A stretch of DNA of 64,000 bases, taken from NCBI GenBank assembly GCA_046094505.1, contig JBJTHN010000088.1, positions 1 to 64,000 of the forward strand, in the 5' to 3' direction. Every line of letters begins with the position of its first letter. Within the stretch, counting starts at the first letter, position 1. This DNA is from RFTU01 sp046094505. GTDB lineage: Bacteria > Pseudomonadota > Gammaproteobacteria > Burkholderiales > Burkholderiaceae_C. Shown here in pieces: positions 1 to 8,823 of the stretch. Position numbers and translations under genes: made by a program. The notes below the pieces were generated by a model. The model was given only the letters and a program-made list of their open reading frames with translations. It searched no databases and was not told where the DNA came from.

Positions 1-965
1 TAGGTGGTGCCGGTGGAGCGGCCCGGCACCTGCTCGTTCATGTACACGGCGTACAGGTCGGTGCGCTTGCTCAGGAAGTGGTCATAGGCCAGGGACGTGG
101 TCTTGCTGGCCTTGGCGTTGCTGGGCTCCATGGAGCTGTACTGCGCCAGGATCTTGCCATTGGGGCCCATGGGCACGGAGGCGCCCACACCCATGTGGTC
201 GTAATTGGTCTTGAAGGTGATGTTCTCCACCTTGCCGACCTGCGCAAACAGCTTGACCGTCTTGAGGTCATAGGCAGCGCCGATCTGCCAGGCGTCGCTT
301 TCGCTGGCACCCACCGAACCGGGGGCGCCGTCACGGCGGCGAACTTCCTGCCAGGACGCACCCAGGCTCAAGGGGCCTGCAAAGTACAGGGCCGACACGT
401 TGGTGTTGGCGCCCGGACGGCTGCCCTTGAGGGCATGCACCACATTCACGGTGGCGCCGCCGATCCGGGGCAGTGTCACACGAATGGCTTCATTCCAGCC
501 CGTGTCGCCACTGGCCTGACCGGCGCTGAGGTGCAGCATGCGGATGGCCGGTGAGAAGCCGAAGGAGTCGCCCAAGGCGTTGAAGATCAGGTTGTTCACG
601 AACAGGGGGTTCGTCAGCCGGCCCAGGGCCACGCTGCCAAAGCCACCGGACAGACCCACGCTGGCGGTGCGAGAGAACAGGGGGTCACCATCGAAGCGGC
701 CTGCAGCGCCGTTGGTGGCACGCAGGAAGCCTTCGGCCACCGCTTCAGCCTTCAGGCCACCGCCCAGGTCTTCCGTGCTGCGAAAGCCGTAAAAGCTGGT
801 GGTCATATTGCCGCTTTGCGCCTGGGTGGAGGAGGTTGCCGCACCGGGGGCCTTGGTGTTGACGACGGACATGTCGACCAAGCCGTACAAAGACACGCTT
901 TGGGCCTGTGCGCCAGCGCTGGCCAGGGTGGCCACCACAGCGGCCAGGAGGGATTTCTTGATCAT
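1..965 (-). CDS. Gram-negative porin, C-terminus cut by window edge
   Basis: Outer-membrane general porin of the beta-barrel family typical of Burkholderiales (OmpC-like, Gram-negative porin domain). The reading frame is open from the ATG at 965 to the window edge, so about 321 residues are visible and the C-terminal strand is missing. Residues 1-21 are a clear Sec signal peptide (MIKKSLLAAVV..., ending A-Q-A before QSVSLYG). The mature start SVSLYGLVD and the later YGFRSTEDLGGGLKA are the usual first barrel strands, and SRTASVGLSGGFGSVALGR is the usual third. Alternating hydrophobic residues continue throughout. A purine-rich AGGA lies about 8 bases before the start. It is encoded next to purine catabolism genes but porins of this type are general, so I do not assign a specific solute. 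Confidence 0.9.
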   Translation of the reverse strand, partial: MIKKSLLAAVVATLASAGAQAQSVSLYGLVDMSVVNTKAPGAATSSTQAQSGNMTTSFYGFRSTEDLGGGLKAEAVAEGFLRATNGAAGRFDGDPLFSRTASVGLSGGFGSVALGRLTNPLFVNNLIFNALGDSFGFSPAIRMLHLSAGQASGDTGWNEAIRVTLPRIGGATVNVVHALKGSRPGANTNVSALYFAGPLSLGASWQEVRRRDGAPGSVGASESDAWQIGAAYDLKTVKLFAQVGKVENITFKTNYDHMGVGASVPMGPNGKILAQYSSMEPSNAKASKTTSLAYDHFLSKRTDLYAVYMNEQVPGRSTGTT

Positions 966-1197
966 GGAGGGGTCCTGAATGGGGGTTGAGCGCCTACTGC
1001 TATTGGGAATTTTAAGGAGGCCGACCGTCACATGGCCGACAAATTCGGCAGTCCAGGCCCGAGCGGTCGCGGATTGTTGGGGCCGCGCCACATGGATGGC
1101 GGCATGCACCGAATCAGTGCTGGGAGTCGGGGCGTTGAGGGCTGATTGGGCCCCACCCAGGCCCCATTGACGGCGGCGGTAGGACCCGGGGGCGGCC

Positions 1198-2010
1198 TCA
1201 GCGGTGTGCCGGCAGGCTCAACAGTTGTGCCGCCACGGAAACCGCCACCACCGCGGGCTCTTTGCCCTGGATGCGCGGATCGCCGATGGGGCAGACCAAG
1301 TCGGCCATCCGATCGGCTGCAAGCCCACGGTGAGCCAGGCGGCCCTCGAAGTGCCGGCGCTTGGTCTTGGAACCGATCAGGCCTACCAGTCCGGTGTCGT
1401 GTCGATTGAGCAGACGCAACACGATGTCGAAGTCCAGGCTGTGGCTGTGGGTCATCACCAGGTGGTGCGCGCCCGAGGGCGCCCGGCCCGCGTCGGCTGC
1501 AATATCGTCCGAAACCCACCACCGCAGCCCGGCGTGGCCTTCGCTGGGCCAGTCGACAAAGGCCTCTTCGCGTGTGTCGAGCCAGTCGATCGTCACATCC
1601 ACGCCGCGCAGCAGGCCCACCAGTGCCTGCCCCACATGCCCCGCGCCATAGAGGCACAGGTGAAAGCGCGGGGCCGGCAGCGCCCAGGCGTCCAGGCTGT
1701 CGGGGCTCAAGGGTTCGTACCGGAGCTCCACCGAGCCGCCGCAGCACTGCCCCAGTGTCGGGCCCAAGGCCAGGCGCTGTGGCGTGGGCCAAGCGGCCAT
1801 TCCGGACAGCAACTGCCTTGCCGTGGCTTGGGCCATCCACTCCAGATGGCCGCCTCCAATGGTGCCCCAGCAGGTCTCGGCGGTCACCACCATTCGGGTG
1901 CCGGCATCCCGCGGTGCCGAGCCCTTCACGCCCCGCAGTTCAACCAACACGGCGCTGTGACCCAGCGCCAGCCACTGGCTGGCCAGTTGCTTGAGCGCGG
2001 TGGCGTTCAC
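1198..2010 (-). CDS. xdhC: Xanthine dehydrogenase accessory protein XdhC
   Basis: Molybdenum cofactor insertion and sulfuration factor for xanthine dehydrogenase (XdhC/CoxI family), a cytoplasmic chaperone that binds the cofactor and loads it into XdhB. The 270-residue length is normal. The N-terminal CoxI-type domain shows LVELRGVKGSAPRDAGTRMV and GTIGGGHLEW (about residues 23-58). The C-terminal Rossmann-like XdhC domain shows YGAGHVGQALVGLL near residue 120, then DTREE, and SHSLDFDIVLRLL. The start is GTG at 2010, overlapping the xdhB stop as GTGA, so the two are translationally coupled and xdhC is the last gene of xdhABC. This is the standard order for betaproteobacterial xanthine dehydrogenase operons. 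Confidence 0.95.
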   Translation of the reverse strand: MNATALKQLASQWLALGHSAVLVELRGVKGSAPRDAGTRMVVTAETCWGTIGGGHLEWMAQATARQLLSGMAAWPTPQRLALGPTLGQCCGGSVELRYEPLSPDSLDAWALPAPRFHLCLYGAGHVGQALVGLLRGVDVTIDWLDTREEAFVDWPSEGHAGLRWWVSDDIAADAGRAPSGAHHLVMTHSHSLDFDIVLRLLNRHDTGLVGLIGSKTKRRHFEGRLAHRGLAADRMADLVCPIGDPRIQGKEPAVVAVSVAAQLLSLPAHR

Positions 2011-4364
2011 AGCGCGGCCGACGCAGCCAGGCGCAGCCGCTGCAGCGCGCGCAGGGTGTTTTCCGGTGTGGCCGGCACTGGCAGGCTCAGCTCGGCCGCT
2101 GCTTCGGGGGCGTTCACGCAGGATGCCAGTGCATCGCGCAGGGCCATCAACACGGAAACGGACAGCAGCAGGGGGGGTTCACCCACGGCCTTGCTGCGGT
2201 GGATGGAGTCGGCTGGATTGGCTTGCCCGAAGAGGCGCACCTGCCAGCGCGGCGGCGTGTCGTTGGCGCAGGGAATCTTGTAGGTGCTGGGGGCGTGGGT
2301 CATCAGGCGCCCACTTTGGGGATGCCACCACAGCTCCTCCATCGTCATCCAGCCCATGCCTTGGATATAGCCGCCTTCAATCTGCCCAATGTCCAAAGCC
2401 GGGTTGAGCGATGCGCCGACGTCATGAAGGATGTCCACACCCACCACGCGAGACTCGCCGGTGAGGGTGTCCAGCAGCACCTCGCTGACCGCAGCGCCAT
2501 AGGCAAAGTAGTGGAAGGGGCGGCCCGTCATGCTGTTGCGGTCCCAGTGCAGGCCCGGCGTGGCGTAGAAGCCATCGCTCCACAGCTGCACACGCGCCAC
2601 ATAGGCGCTGGCCACGGCTTCTTCAAACGGCACGCGCTTGGATCCCATCATCAGCGCGTCATCGGCCAGCCGAACCTGGGTCGGGTCCACCCCTTCCTTT
2701 TGGGCCCAATGGGCGACCAGCCGCTGGGCCACCATTCGGGCCGCATCCTGGGCGGCTTTCCCATTGAGGTCGCTGCCGGTGGAGGCGGCCGTGGCAGAGG
2801 TGTTGGCGACCTTGTGCGTGTCGGTTGCGGTGACGCGCACCCGGCCAAGTGCCACGCCCAACTCCTGCGCCACCACCTGGGCCACCTTGGTGTTCAGGCC
2901 TTGGCCCATCTCGGTGCCCCCGTGGTTCACCAGCACGGTTCCGTCGGTGTACACGTGCACCAGTGCGCCGGCTTGGTTGAGGTGTGCCAGGTTGAAGGAG
3001 ATGCCGAATTTGACCGGCGTGAGCGCCAAGCCCCGCTTGAGCGCAGGACTGCGGGCGTTGTAGGCGGCAACATCGGCACGCCGCTGCTCGTAGTCGCTTG
3101 ACCGGGCCAGCTCGTCGATCAGCTCGTGCAGGATGTTGTCTTCCACCTCCTGTCCGTAGGGGGTTGTGCTTCGCAATCCCCGCGGTAGACGGTCATAGAG
3201 GTTCACACGGCGAACCTGTAGCGGGTCCACACCCAGCGCACGGGCCACAGCATCCAAGATGGCTTCGATCACCAAGGCCCCTTGAGGTCCACCGAACCCC
3301 CGGAAGGCTGTGTTGCTCTGGGTATTGGTGCGCGCGCAGAACCCGTGAAGGTCCACGGCGGGCAAGAAGTAGGCGTTGTCAAAGTGGCACAAAGCCCGCG
3401 TCATCACCGGCGCGGACAGGTCGGCCGAGTAGCCCGCGTTGGAGATGAACAGCGCCCGAGCGCCGCGCAGGCGACCCTCATGGTCAAACCCCACCTCCCA
3501 ATCGACTTCGAAGGAATGGCGCCGTCCGGTGATCATGAAGTCATCGTCACGGTCAACCCGCAGCTTCACCGGTTTGCCCAAGGCTTGCGCGGCGATGGCC
3601 GCCACGCAGGCAAACAGGGCCGATTGGGATTCCTTGCCACCAAAGCCGCCGCCCATGCGCCGGCACTCCACCTGCACGTGGTGGGCCCCCAGACCCAAGG
3701 CATGGGCCACCAGGTGCTGCATTTCGCTGGGGTGTTGGGTGGAACAGTGCAGCTTGAGGCCCTGGTCCTCCAGGGGCAGGGCGTAACTGATTTGACCTTC
3801 GAGGTAGAACTGCTCCTGGCCGCCGATCACCTGGGTGCCCGACAGGCGGTGTGGCGCAGCCGAAATGGCTGCGTGCGCATCGCCGCGGCGCATGGCCATC
3901 GGCGGCACCACGGACTCGCCACGCGCATAGGCTTGGCGCGCCGTCAGCACCGCAGGCAGGGGTTCAATGGACACCACCTCTGAGGCCAGGGCGGCTGCAC
4001 GCAGGGCCAGCCGACGCTCGCGTGCGACGACGGCGAACACCGGCTGGCCCAGGTAGTGCACCGTGCCATCAGCCAGGATCGGGTCGTCCGCCACGATGGG
4101 CCCGCATTGATTGGCCCCGGGGATGTCCTGGGCCGTGAGCACGGCCACCACTCCCGGTTGGGCCAGCAGGCGTTCACGGTCGATGCTGATGAGCCGGCCA
4201 TGGGCCACGGGCGACCACCCCAGGGCCGCGTGCAGCGTCCCGGCTGTTTCGGGCAAATCGTCCACGTAGCGCGCCTGCCCCGTCACGTGCAGGCGGGCCG
4301 ACTCGTGTGGCAGGGCGCGGCCCACTGGCGCGGTCATGCCGGCCGCGGGTCCTGTGGCTGTCAT
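2007..4364 (-). CDS. xdhB: Xanthine dehydrogenase, molybdopterin-binding subunit
   Basis: Large catalytic subunit of xanthine dehydrogenase, oxidising hypoxanthine to xanthine and xanthine to urate at the molybdenum centre. From the ATG at 4364 it is 785 residues, normal for a split bacterial XdhB. Family motifs are present: GGGFGGKESQ, FRGFGGPQGALV, GGTEMGQGLNTKVAQV, DLNGKAAQDAA and the Ala-Val-Gly-Glu-Pro-Pro segment near the C-terminus, whose Glu is the catalytic base in this family. The open frame extends 61 codons further upstream but that part overlaps xdhA and has no family similarity. The 4364 start overlaps the xdhA stop as ATGA. Its cofactor would come from products of moaA, mobA and moeA, also in this window. 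Confidence 0.96.
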   Translation of the reverse strand: MTATGPAAGMTAPVGRALPHESARLHVTGQARYVDDLPETAGTLHAALGWSPVAHGRLISIDRERLLAQPGVVAVLTAQDIPGANQCGPIVADDPILADGTVHYLGQPVFAVVARERRLALRAAALASEVVSIEPLPAVLTARQAYARGESVVPPMAMRRGDAHAAISAAPHRLSGTQVIGGQEQFYLEGQISYALPLEDQGLKLHCSTQHPSEMQHLVAHALGLGAHHVQVECRRMGGGFGGKESQSALFACVAAIAAQALGKPVKLRVDRDDDFMITGRRHSFEVDWEVGFDHEGRLRGARALFISNAGYSADLSAPVMTRALCHFDNAYFLPAVDLHGFCARTNTQSNTAFRGFGGPQGALVIEAILDAVARALGVDPLQVRRVNLYDRLPRGLRSTTPYGQEVEDNILHELIDELARSSDYEQRRADVAAYNARSPALKRGLALTPVKFGISFNLAHLNQAGALVHVYTDGTVLVNHGGTEMGQGLNTKVAQVVAQELGVALGRVRVTATDTHKVANTSATAASTGSDLNGKAAQDAARMVAQRLVAHWAQKEGVDPTQVRLADDALMMGSKRVPFEEAVASAYVARVQLWSDGFYATPGLHWDRNSMTGRPFHYFAYGAAVSEVLLDTLTGESRVVGVDILHDVGASLNPALDIGQIEGGYIQGMGWMTMEELWWHPQSGRLMTHAPSTYKIPCANDTPPRWQVRLFGQANPADSIHRSKAVGEPPLLLSVSVLMALRDALASCVNAPEAAAELSLPVPATPENTLRALQRLRLAASAAL

Positions 4365-5887
4365 CGCCACACCTCCAACGCGGTGGCGTGTTCCAAGCCC
4401 GCCGGCTGCTCCAGCGACCACCACAGCCGCTGTACCAGGGCCTGGGCGGCCTCGAGCCGGTACCCAGCGCTGGCGCGTAAATCGCTCAAGGGTTTGAAGT
4501 CCTGTTGCAGGGCGGCTTGTGCCGCCTGCACGCCGGCCGGGTTCCAACCCGTGGTCAAGAGGGCCTCTTCGGCAGCGTGCGCTCGCTGCACCGTGGCCGC
4601 CAGCCCGCCAAAGGCGATCCGCGCGGCCCGCAGCACTCGGCTACTGGGCGACTGCCCATCAAACCGCAGTTCAAAGGCACCGCACAGCGCTGAGATGTCA
4701 CTGTCGTATCGCTTGGAGACCTTCCAGGCCCGAAGGTGTTGCCCCGCTTCGGGCAGGGGAAGCTCGATCCATTCGATGAACTCCCCGGCCTGCAGGTCTT
4801 TGCGCTGATAGCCCAGGTAGAAGTTCTCCAGGGGCACGGTACGCCGCTGCGGGCCTTGGCGCAGCACCAGGCGAGCGCCCAGGGCCATCAACACCGGCGC
4901 CCCATCGCCAATGGGTGAGCCGTTGGCCACGTTACCGGCCATGGTGCCGGCGTGGCGCACAGGTGGAGAGGCGAAGCGCCGCCACACATCATCCAGCGTC
5001 GCCCAATGGCGCGCGAGGTGGGCCCAGGCGGTTTCCAGGCTGGTGGACGCGCCGATGCGGACCCATCCGGCCTCGTCGTAGGCCCGGTTGAGGTCTGCCG
5101 CTGCCCCGGTATACACCAGATGGCCCACATCGCGGTGGGCCTTGTTTGTCCACAGTGCGATGTCGGTGGCGCCGCCCAGTACACGGGCTTGTGGATGGGC
5201 CTGCAGCACCGCGGCCAGTTCGTCGCTGCTGGTGGGGGCCGTGAAGCGACGCGGCGCACCACAGGCCGTGTCGTGGGCGATGTAGTCCAGGCAGGGCTGT
5301 GATGGCGCGGGCTGGACAGACAAAAGGGCTTGGCCCAAGGCCTTGCGGTTCAGTGCCTGTTCGGGGGCTGTGTGCTGAACGCAGGCCTGTGCAGCGTCCA
5401 AGATGGGTCGGTAGCCGGTGCAGCGGCACAGGTTGCCAGCCAGTGCATCGGCCCATGCTTGACGGTTGGGTGCCTGGCCGCTGCAGTGGGCCTGTTCCCA
5501 CTGGGTCCACATCGTCATCACAAAGCCGGGCGTGCAAAAGCCGCACTGGCTGCCATGGTGGTCCACCAAAGCCTGTTGCACGGGGTGCAGCGGTCCCCGT
5601 GGGCCGGATGCCAAGTCTTCCACCGTGAACAAGGCTTTGCCGTCTAAGGCGGGCAGGTACAAGAGACAGGCATTGAGGTTACGCAGCAGCACCTGACCAT
5701 CGGCCTGCCGTTCGGCCACGGCCACCGTGCAGGCGCCACAGTCGCCTTCGTTGCAGCCTTCCTTGGTACCGGTGCACCCGGCATGCTCGCGCAACCAGGT
5801 CAGCACCGTGGTGGTGGGTGGCAGCTCCGTCACCTCCACCACGCGCGACTGGTGCAGAAACCGGATGGGTCGTGTTGCATCGTCCAT
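4361..5887 (-). CDS. xdhA: Xanthine dehydrogenase, FAD and 2Fe-2S subunit
   Basis: Small subunit of xanthine dehydrogenase carrying two [2Fe-2S] clusters and FAD; it passes electrons from the molybdenum centre to NAD. It is about 508 residues. The plant-type ferredoxin cluster is at residues 45-53 (C-N-E-G-D-C-G-A-C) with a fourth Cys in NACLLYLPAL. The second cluster shows CGFCTPGF and CRCTGYRPI. The FAD domain follows, with GGATDIALW, then GTMAGNVANGSPIGDGAPVL and the CO-dehydrogenase-flavoprotein C-terminal part. First gene of xdhABC. The start is uncertain: in-frame ATGs lie at 5887, 5893 and 5905 and none has a convincing ribosome binding site. The frame continues antisense to guaD, which I disregard. 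Confidence 0.95.
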   Translation of the reverse strand: MDDATRPIRFLHQSRVVEVTELPPTTTVLTWLREHAGCTGTKEGCNEGDCGACTVAVAERQADGQVLLRNLNACLLYLPALDGKALFTVEDLASGPRGPLHPVQQALVDHHGSQCGFCTPGFVMTMWTQWEQAHCSGQAPNRQAWADALAGNLCRCTGYRPILDAAQACVQHTAPEQALNRKALGQALLSVQPAPSQPCLDYIAHDTACGAPRRFTAPTSSDELAAVLQAHPQARVLGGATDIALWTNKAHRDVGHLVYTGAAADLNRAYDEAGWVRIGASTSLETAWAHLARHWATLDDVWRRFASPPVRHAGTMAGNVANGSPIGDGAPVLMALGARLVLRQGPQRRTVPLENFYLGYQRKDLQAGEFIEWIELPLPEAGQHLRAWKVSKRYDSDISALCGAFELRFDGQSPSSRVLRAARIAFGGLAATVQRAHAAEEALLTTGWNPAGVQAAQAALQQDFKPLSDLRASAGYRLEAAQALVQRLWWSLEQPAGLEHATALEVWR

Positions 5888-5974
5888 AGGCATACGGTAG
5901 CGCATTCGGGCGCGCCTGGGCGCAGGGAGGACCAAAGCAGGTGCGCTATCCTTCCTGCCGATTCCTTCACCAAG

Positions 5975-7270
5975 ATGGCAGACGACACCTGGGCCCTGCG
6001 TGGCGACCTCCTGGACTTTACCGGCGAGCCGGCTTGGGGTCAGTTGAAGCCATCCCAGGTGCGATGGCGGCCCGACCATTGGCTGTTGGTGCGAGGCCAG
6101 CGCATCGAAGCGGTGCAAGCGCACCCTCCGGGGCCGGAGTGGCGTCAAGTCGACCACGCCGGACGCCTGGTGTTGCCCGGCTTCATCGACACGCATGTGC
6201 ATGCCCTCCAGCTCGATGTTCTGGCCAGCTATGGCACCGAGCTGCTTGATTGGCTGAACCACCACACCTTCCCAGCCGAGGCACGCTTTGCCGATCCCCA
6301 AACGGCCCAGGAGGGCGCACAGCGCTTCGTGCAGGCCCTGCTTCGCCACGGGACCACGGCGGCCATGGCCTTCTCGACGGTCCATGAATCGGCCACGGAG
6401 GCCCTGTTTGCGGCTGCGCATGGCGCCGGGATGCGGCTGATCACGGGCAAGGTGCTGATGGACCGCCACGTGCCGCCAGAGCTGCAGGACGATGTGCTGG
6501 GCGCGGAAAAGGCCTGCCGACGGCTGATCGCGCGGTGGCACGGCACAGGCCGTCTGGCCTATGCGCTGACCCCGCGCTTTGCGCCCACCTCCACCCCTGC
6601 ACAGTTGGACATGGCCGCACGCCTGCTGCGCGAAGACCAGGGGCTTTATCTGCAAAGCCATGTGGCCGAGACCCAGGCCGAAGTCCGTTGGGTCGGCGAG
6701 TTGTTCCCTGAGGCGCGCAGCTACCTCGACGTCTACGACAGCCGCGGCCTGCTGCACCGTCGCACGGTCTTGGCCCATGGCATTTGGCTAGACGAGCAAG
6801 ACCGGGCGCGCCTGCAAGACGTGGGGGCCGCCCTGGCCCACAGCCCCACGTCGAACCTGTTTCTCGGCAGCGGCCTGTTCCACTGGCGCCAGGCCCAGGC
6901 TGCAGGTGTTCGGGTGTGCACGGCCAGCGACGTCGGGGGTGGCACCAGCCTGAACCTGCTGCGCAACTTGGCAGCGGCCTACCAGGTTCAAGCCCTGTTG
7001 GGGGAGCGTTTGACCGCCTGGACTGCGCTGCACTCCGTGACGCTGGGCGCCGCGCAGGCTTTGTGTCTGGACCATGAGATCGGGCGCTTGGAGCCTGGTT
7101 GCACCGCGGACGTGGCCGTGTGGGACTGGGCACGGGATCCGGTTGTCGAACACCGCCTGTCCTTGTCCCGTGACCTGCATGAGCGGCTCTTTGCCTGGTT
7201 CATGCTGGGCGATGAGCGGCTGCTGCGCTCCGTGGTGGTGGCGGGCAGGGCGCAAGCCGCGACCGCTTGA
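5975..7270 (+). CDS. guaD: Guanine deaminase
   Basis: Guanine deaminase of the amidohydrolase superfamily, converting guanine to xanthine, the substrate of XdhAB encoded divergently 87 bases away. It is 431 residues from the ATG at 5975, the usual length. Metal-site motifs in order: PGFIDTHVHALQLD (His-x-His), SHVAETQAE, LAHGIWLDEQD and the ASDVGGG segment with the metal-binding Asp. YGTELLDWLNHHTFPAEARF is the characteristic GuaD segment after the first histidines. The frame runs upstream to 5783, antisense to xdhA, but family similarity begins only at 5975; no good Shine-Dalgarno is visible. It is closely followed by the purine-type ABC importer genes, suggesting one operon for import and deamination. 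Confidence 0.94.
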   Translation: MADDTWALRGDLLDFTGEPAWGQLKPSQVRWRPDHWLLVRGQRIEAVQAHPPGPEWRQVDHAGRLVLPGFIDTHVHALQLDVLASYGTELLDWLNHHTFPAEARFADPQTAQEGAQRFVQALLRHGTTAAMAFSTVHESATEALFAAAHGAGMRLITGKVLMDRHVPPELQDDVLGAEKACRRLIARWHGTGRLAYALTPRFAPTSTPAQLDMAARLLREDQGLYLQSHVAETQAEVRWVGELFPEARSYLDVYDSRGLLHRRTVLAHGIWLDEQDRARLQDVGAALAHSPTSNLFLGSGLFHWRQAQAAGVRVCTASDVGGGTSLNLLRNLAAAYQVQALLGERLTAWTALHSVTLGAAQALCLDHEIGRLEPGCTADVAVWDWARDPVVEHRLSLSRDLHERLFAWFMLGDERLLRSVVVAGRAQAATA

Positions 7271-7296
7271 AGCGGGCTGAACTACCATTGCCGTTC

Positions 7297-8823
7297 ATGG
7301 CCTCCTCTCCCGCAACGATCCATGCCGCGCCGCGGCTTTCCCTGCGGGGCATCACCAAGCGGTACCCGGCGGTGGTGGCCAACGATGCGATCGATCTGAC
7401 GGTCCAAGCCGGGGAGATTCACGCCCTCCTGGGCGAAAACGGTGCGGGCAAGAGCACCCTGATGAAGATCATCTACGGTGCCGTGAACCCCGATGCGGGC
7501 GAGGTGCGGTTCAACGGCCAGCCGGTGGACATCCGGGGGCCGCAACAGGCCCGAGCCCTGGGCATCAGCATGGTGTTCCAACACTTCAGCCTCTTCGACA
7601 CACTGAGCGTGGCGGAAAACGTGTGGCTGGGCTTGGGCTCCGAACTGAGCTTGGAGCAGGTTGAGCAGCGGATCGCGGAGAAGGCGGCGGCTTATGGCTT
7701 GGAAGTGGATCCGCAACGGCCGGTCCATACCTTGAGTGTGGGCGAGCGCCAGCGCGTGGAAATCATCCGAGCGCTGCTGGGCGATCCGCAACTGCTGATC
7801 CTGGACGAACCCACCTCGGTGCTCACGCCCGCGGCGGTGCATCGCTTGTTTGAGGTGCTTCAGCGCTTGGCATCCCAGGGTTGCAGCATCGTCTACATCA
7901 GTCACAAGCTGCATGAGATCCGCGCCCTGTGCACCGCCTGCACCGTGTTGCGCGGTGGGCGTGTGACGGGCACCTGCGACCCCCGGGTCGAAAGCTCGGC
8001 CTCGCTGTCGCGACTGATGATCGGCAGTGACCCACCGCAGCTGCAGCACCGACCGCAGGCAGCTGGCGCTGTGGCGCTGACGGTGAGCGGCCTCTCGGTG
8101 GCACGCGCGGACCCCTTTGGCACCGACCTCCAGGACATCAACCTGCAGCTGCATGCGGGCGAGATTCTGGGCGTGGCCGGTGTGTCGGGCAATGGGCAGC
8201 GTGAGCTGCTGGCTTGCCTGTCCGGCGAGGACCGGCGTGCGCCGCCTGGGACCATCGCATTGGCGTCCACGGATGTCAGCACCTCCTCGGCTGCGCAGCG
8301 CCGCCAGCTGGGCCTGCACTTCGTGCCAGAAGAGCGCCTGGGCCGCGGTGCCGTTCCCAGCATGAGCCTGGCGCTGAACACGCTGTTGACGCGATCCGAA
8401 CCGATTGAGCGCGGCTGGTGGATCAACCGAAGCCGACTGCGCAGCCTCGCACAGGGGCTGATCAAGCGGTATGACGTACGCACCGGTGGGCCGGACTCGC
8501 TGGCACAGTCGCTGTCGGGTGGCAACCTGCAGAAGTTCATCGTGGGCCGCGAAATCGACGCGCGGCCCAGCGTCTTGATCGTGGCCCAGCCCACCTGGGG
8601 TGTGGATGTCGGTGCGTCTGCCCAGATTCGTGCAGCGTTGCTGGCCTTGCGCGACGCCGGAACGGCCGTGTTGGTGATTTCCGAAGAGTTGGACGAGTTG
8701 TTCGAGCTGGCCGATCGCTTGGTCGTGATGAGCAAGGGGCAACTGTCGCCGCCCATGCCGCGTGCGCACGCCACCACCGAGCGCATTGGTCAGTGGATGT
8801 CGGGCCTGTGGGAGCGCACATGA
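7297..8823 (+). CDS. Purine/nucleoside-type ABC importer, duplicated ATPase
   Basis: ATP-binding subunit of a BMP-dependent ABC importer (the sugar-type duplicated ATPase seen in NupA/YufO and RbsA). It is 508 residues. The first half has Walker A GENGAGKST, signature LSVGERQRVEI and Walker B LLILDEPTSVL. The second half has the degenerate Walker A GVSGNGQREL and signature LSGGNLQKFIVGRE, and replaces the second Walker B with VAQPTWGVDVG, as is usual for BMP-linked family members. A TTG at 7267 overlapping the guaD stop is an alternative start; I prefer the ATG at 7297, close to where similarity begins. It overlaps the next permease by ATGA. Substrate inferred from guaD, xdhABC and the BMP protein: purine nucleosides or bases. 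Confidence 0.9.
   Translation: MASSPATIHAAPRLSLRGITKRYPAVVANDAIDLTVQAGEIHALLGENGAGKSTLMKIIYGAVNPDAGEVRFNGQPVDIRGPQQARALGISMVFQHFSLFDTLSVAENVWLGLGSELSLEQVEQRIAEKAAAYGLEVDPQRPVHTLSVGERQRVEIIRALLGDPQLLILDEPTSVLTPAAVHRLFEVLQRLASQGCSIVYISHKLHEIRALCTACTVLRGGRVTGTCDPRVESSASLSRLMIGSDPPQLQHRPQAAGAVALTVSGLSVARADPFGTDLQDINLQLHAGEILGVAGVSGNGQRELLACLSGEDRRAPPGTIALASTDVSTSSAAQRRQLGLHFVPEERLGRGAVPSMSLALNTLLTRSEPIERGWWINRSRLRSLAQGLIKRYDVRTGGPDSLAQSLSGGNLQKFIVGREIDARPSVLIVAQPTWGVDVGASAQIRAALLALRDAGTAVLVISEELDELFELADRLVVMSKGQLSPPMPRAHATTERIGQWMSGLWERT

Noticed and set aside
5888..5974. Purine riboswitch or xanthine-sensing RNA between xdhA and guaD
   Set aside because: The gap is only 87 bases and must hold two promoters; no aptamer-like pairing was seen.
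5888..6778. Extension of the xdhA frame to 805 codons across guaD
   Set aside because: Family similarity begins only near 5887; the extra part is antisense to guaD.
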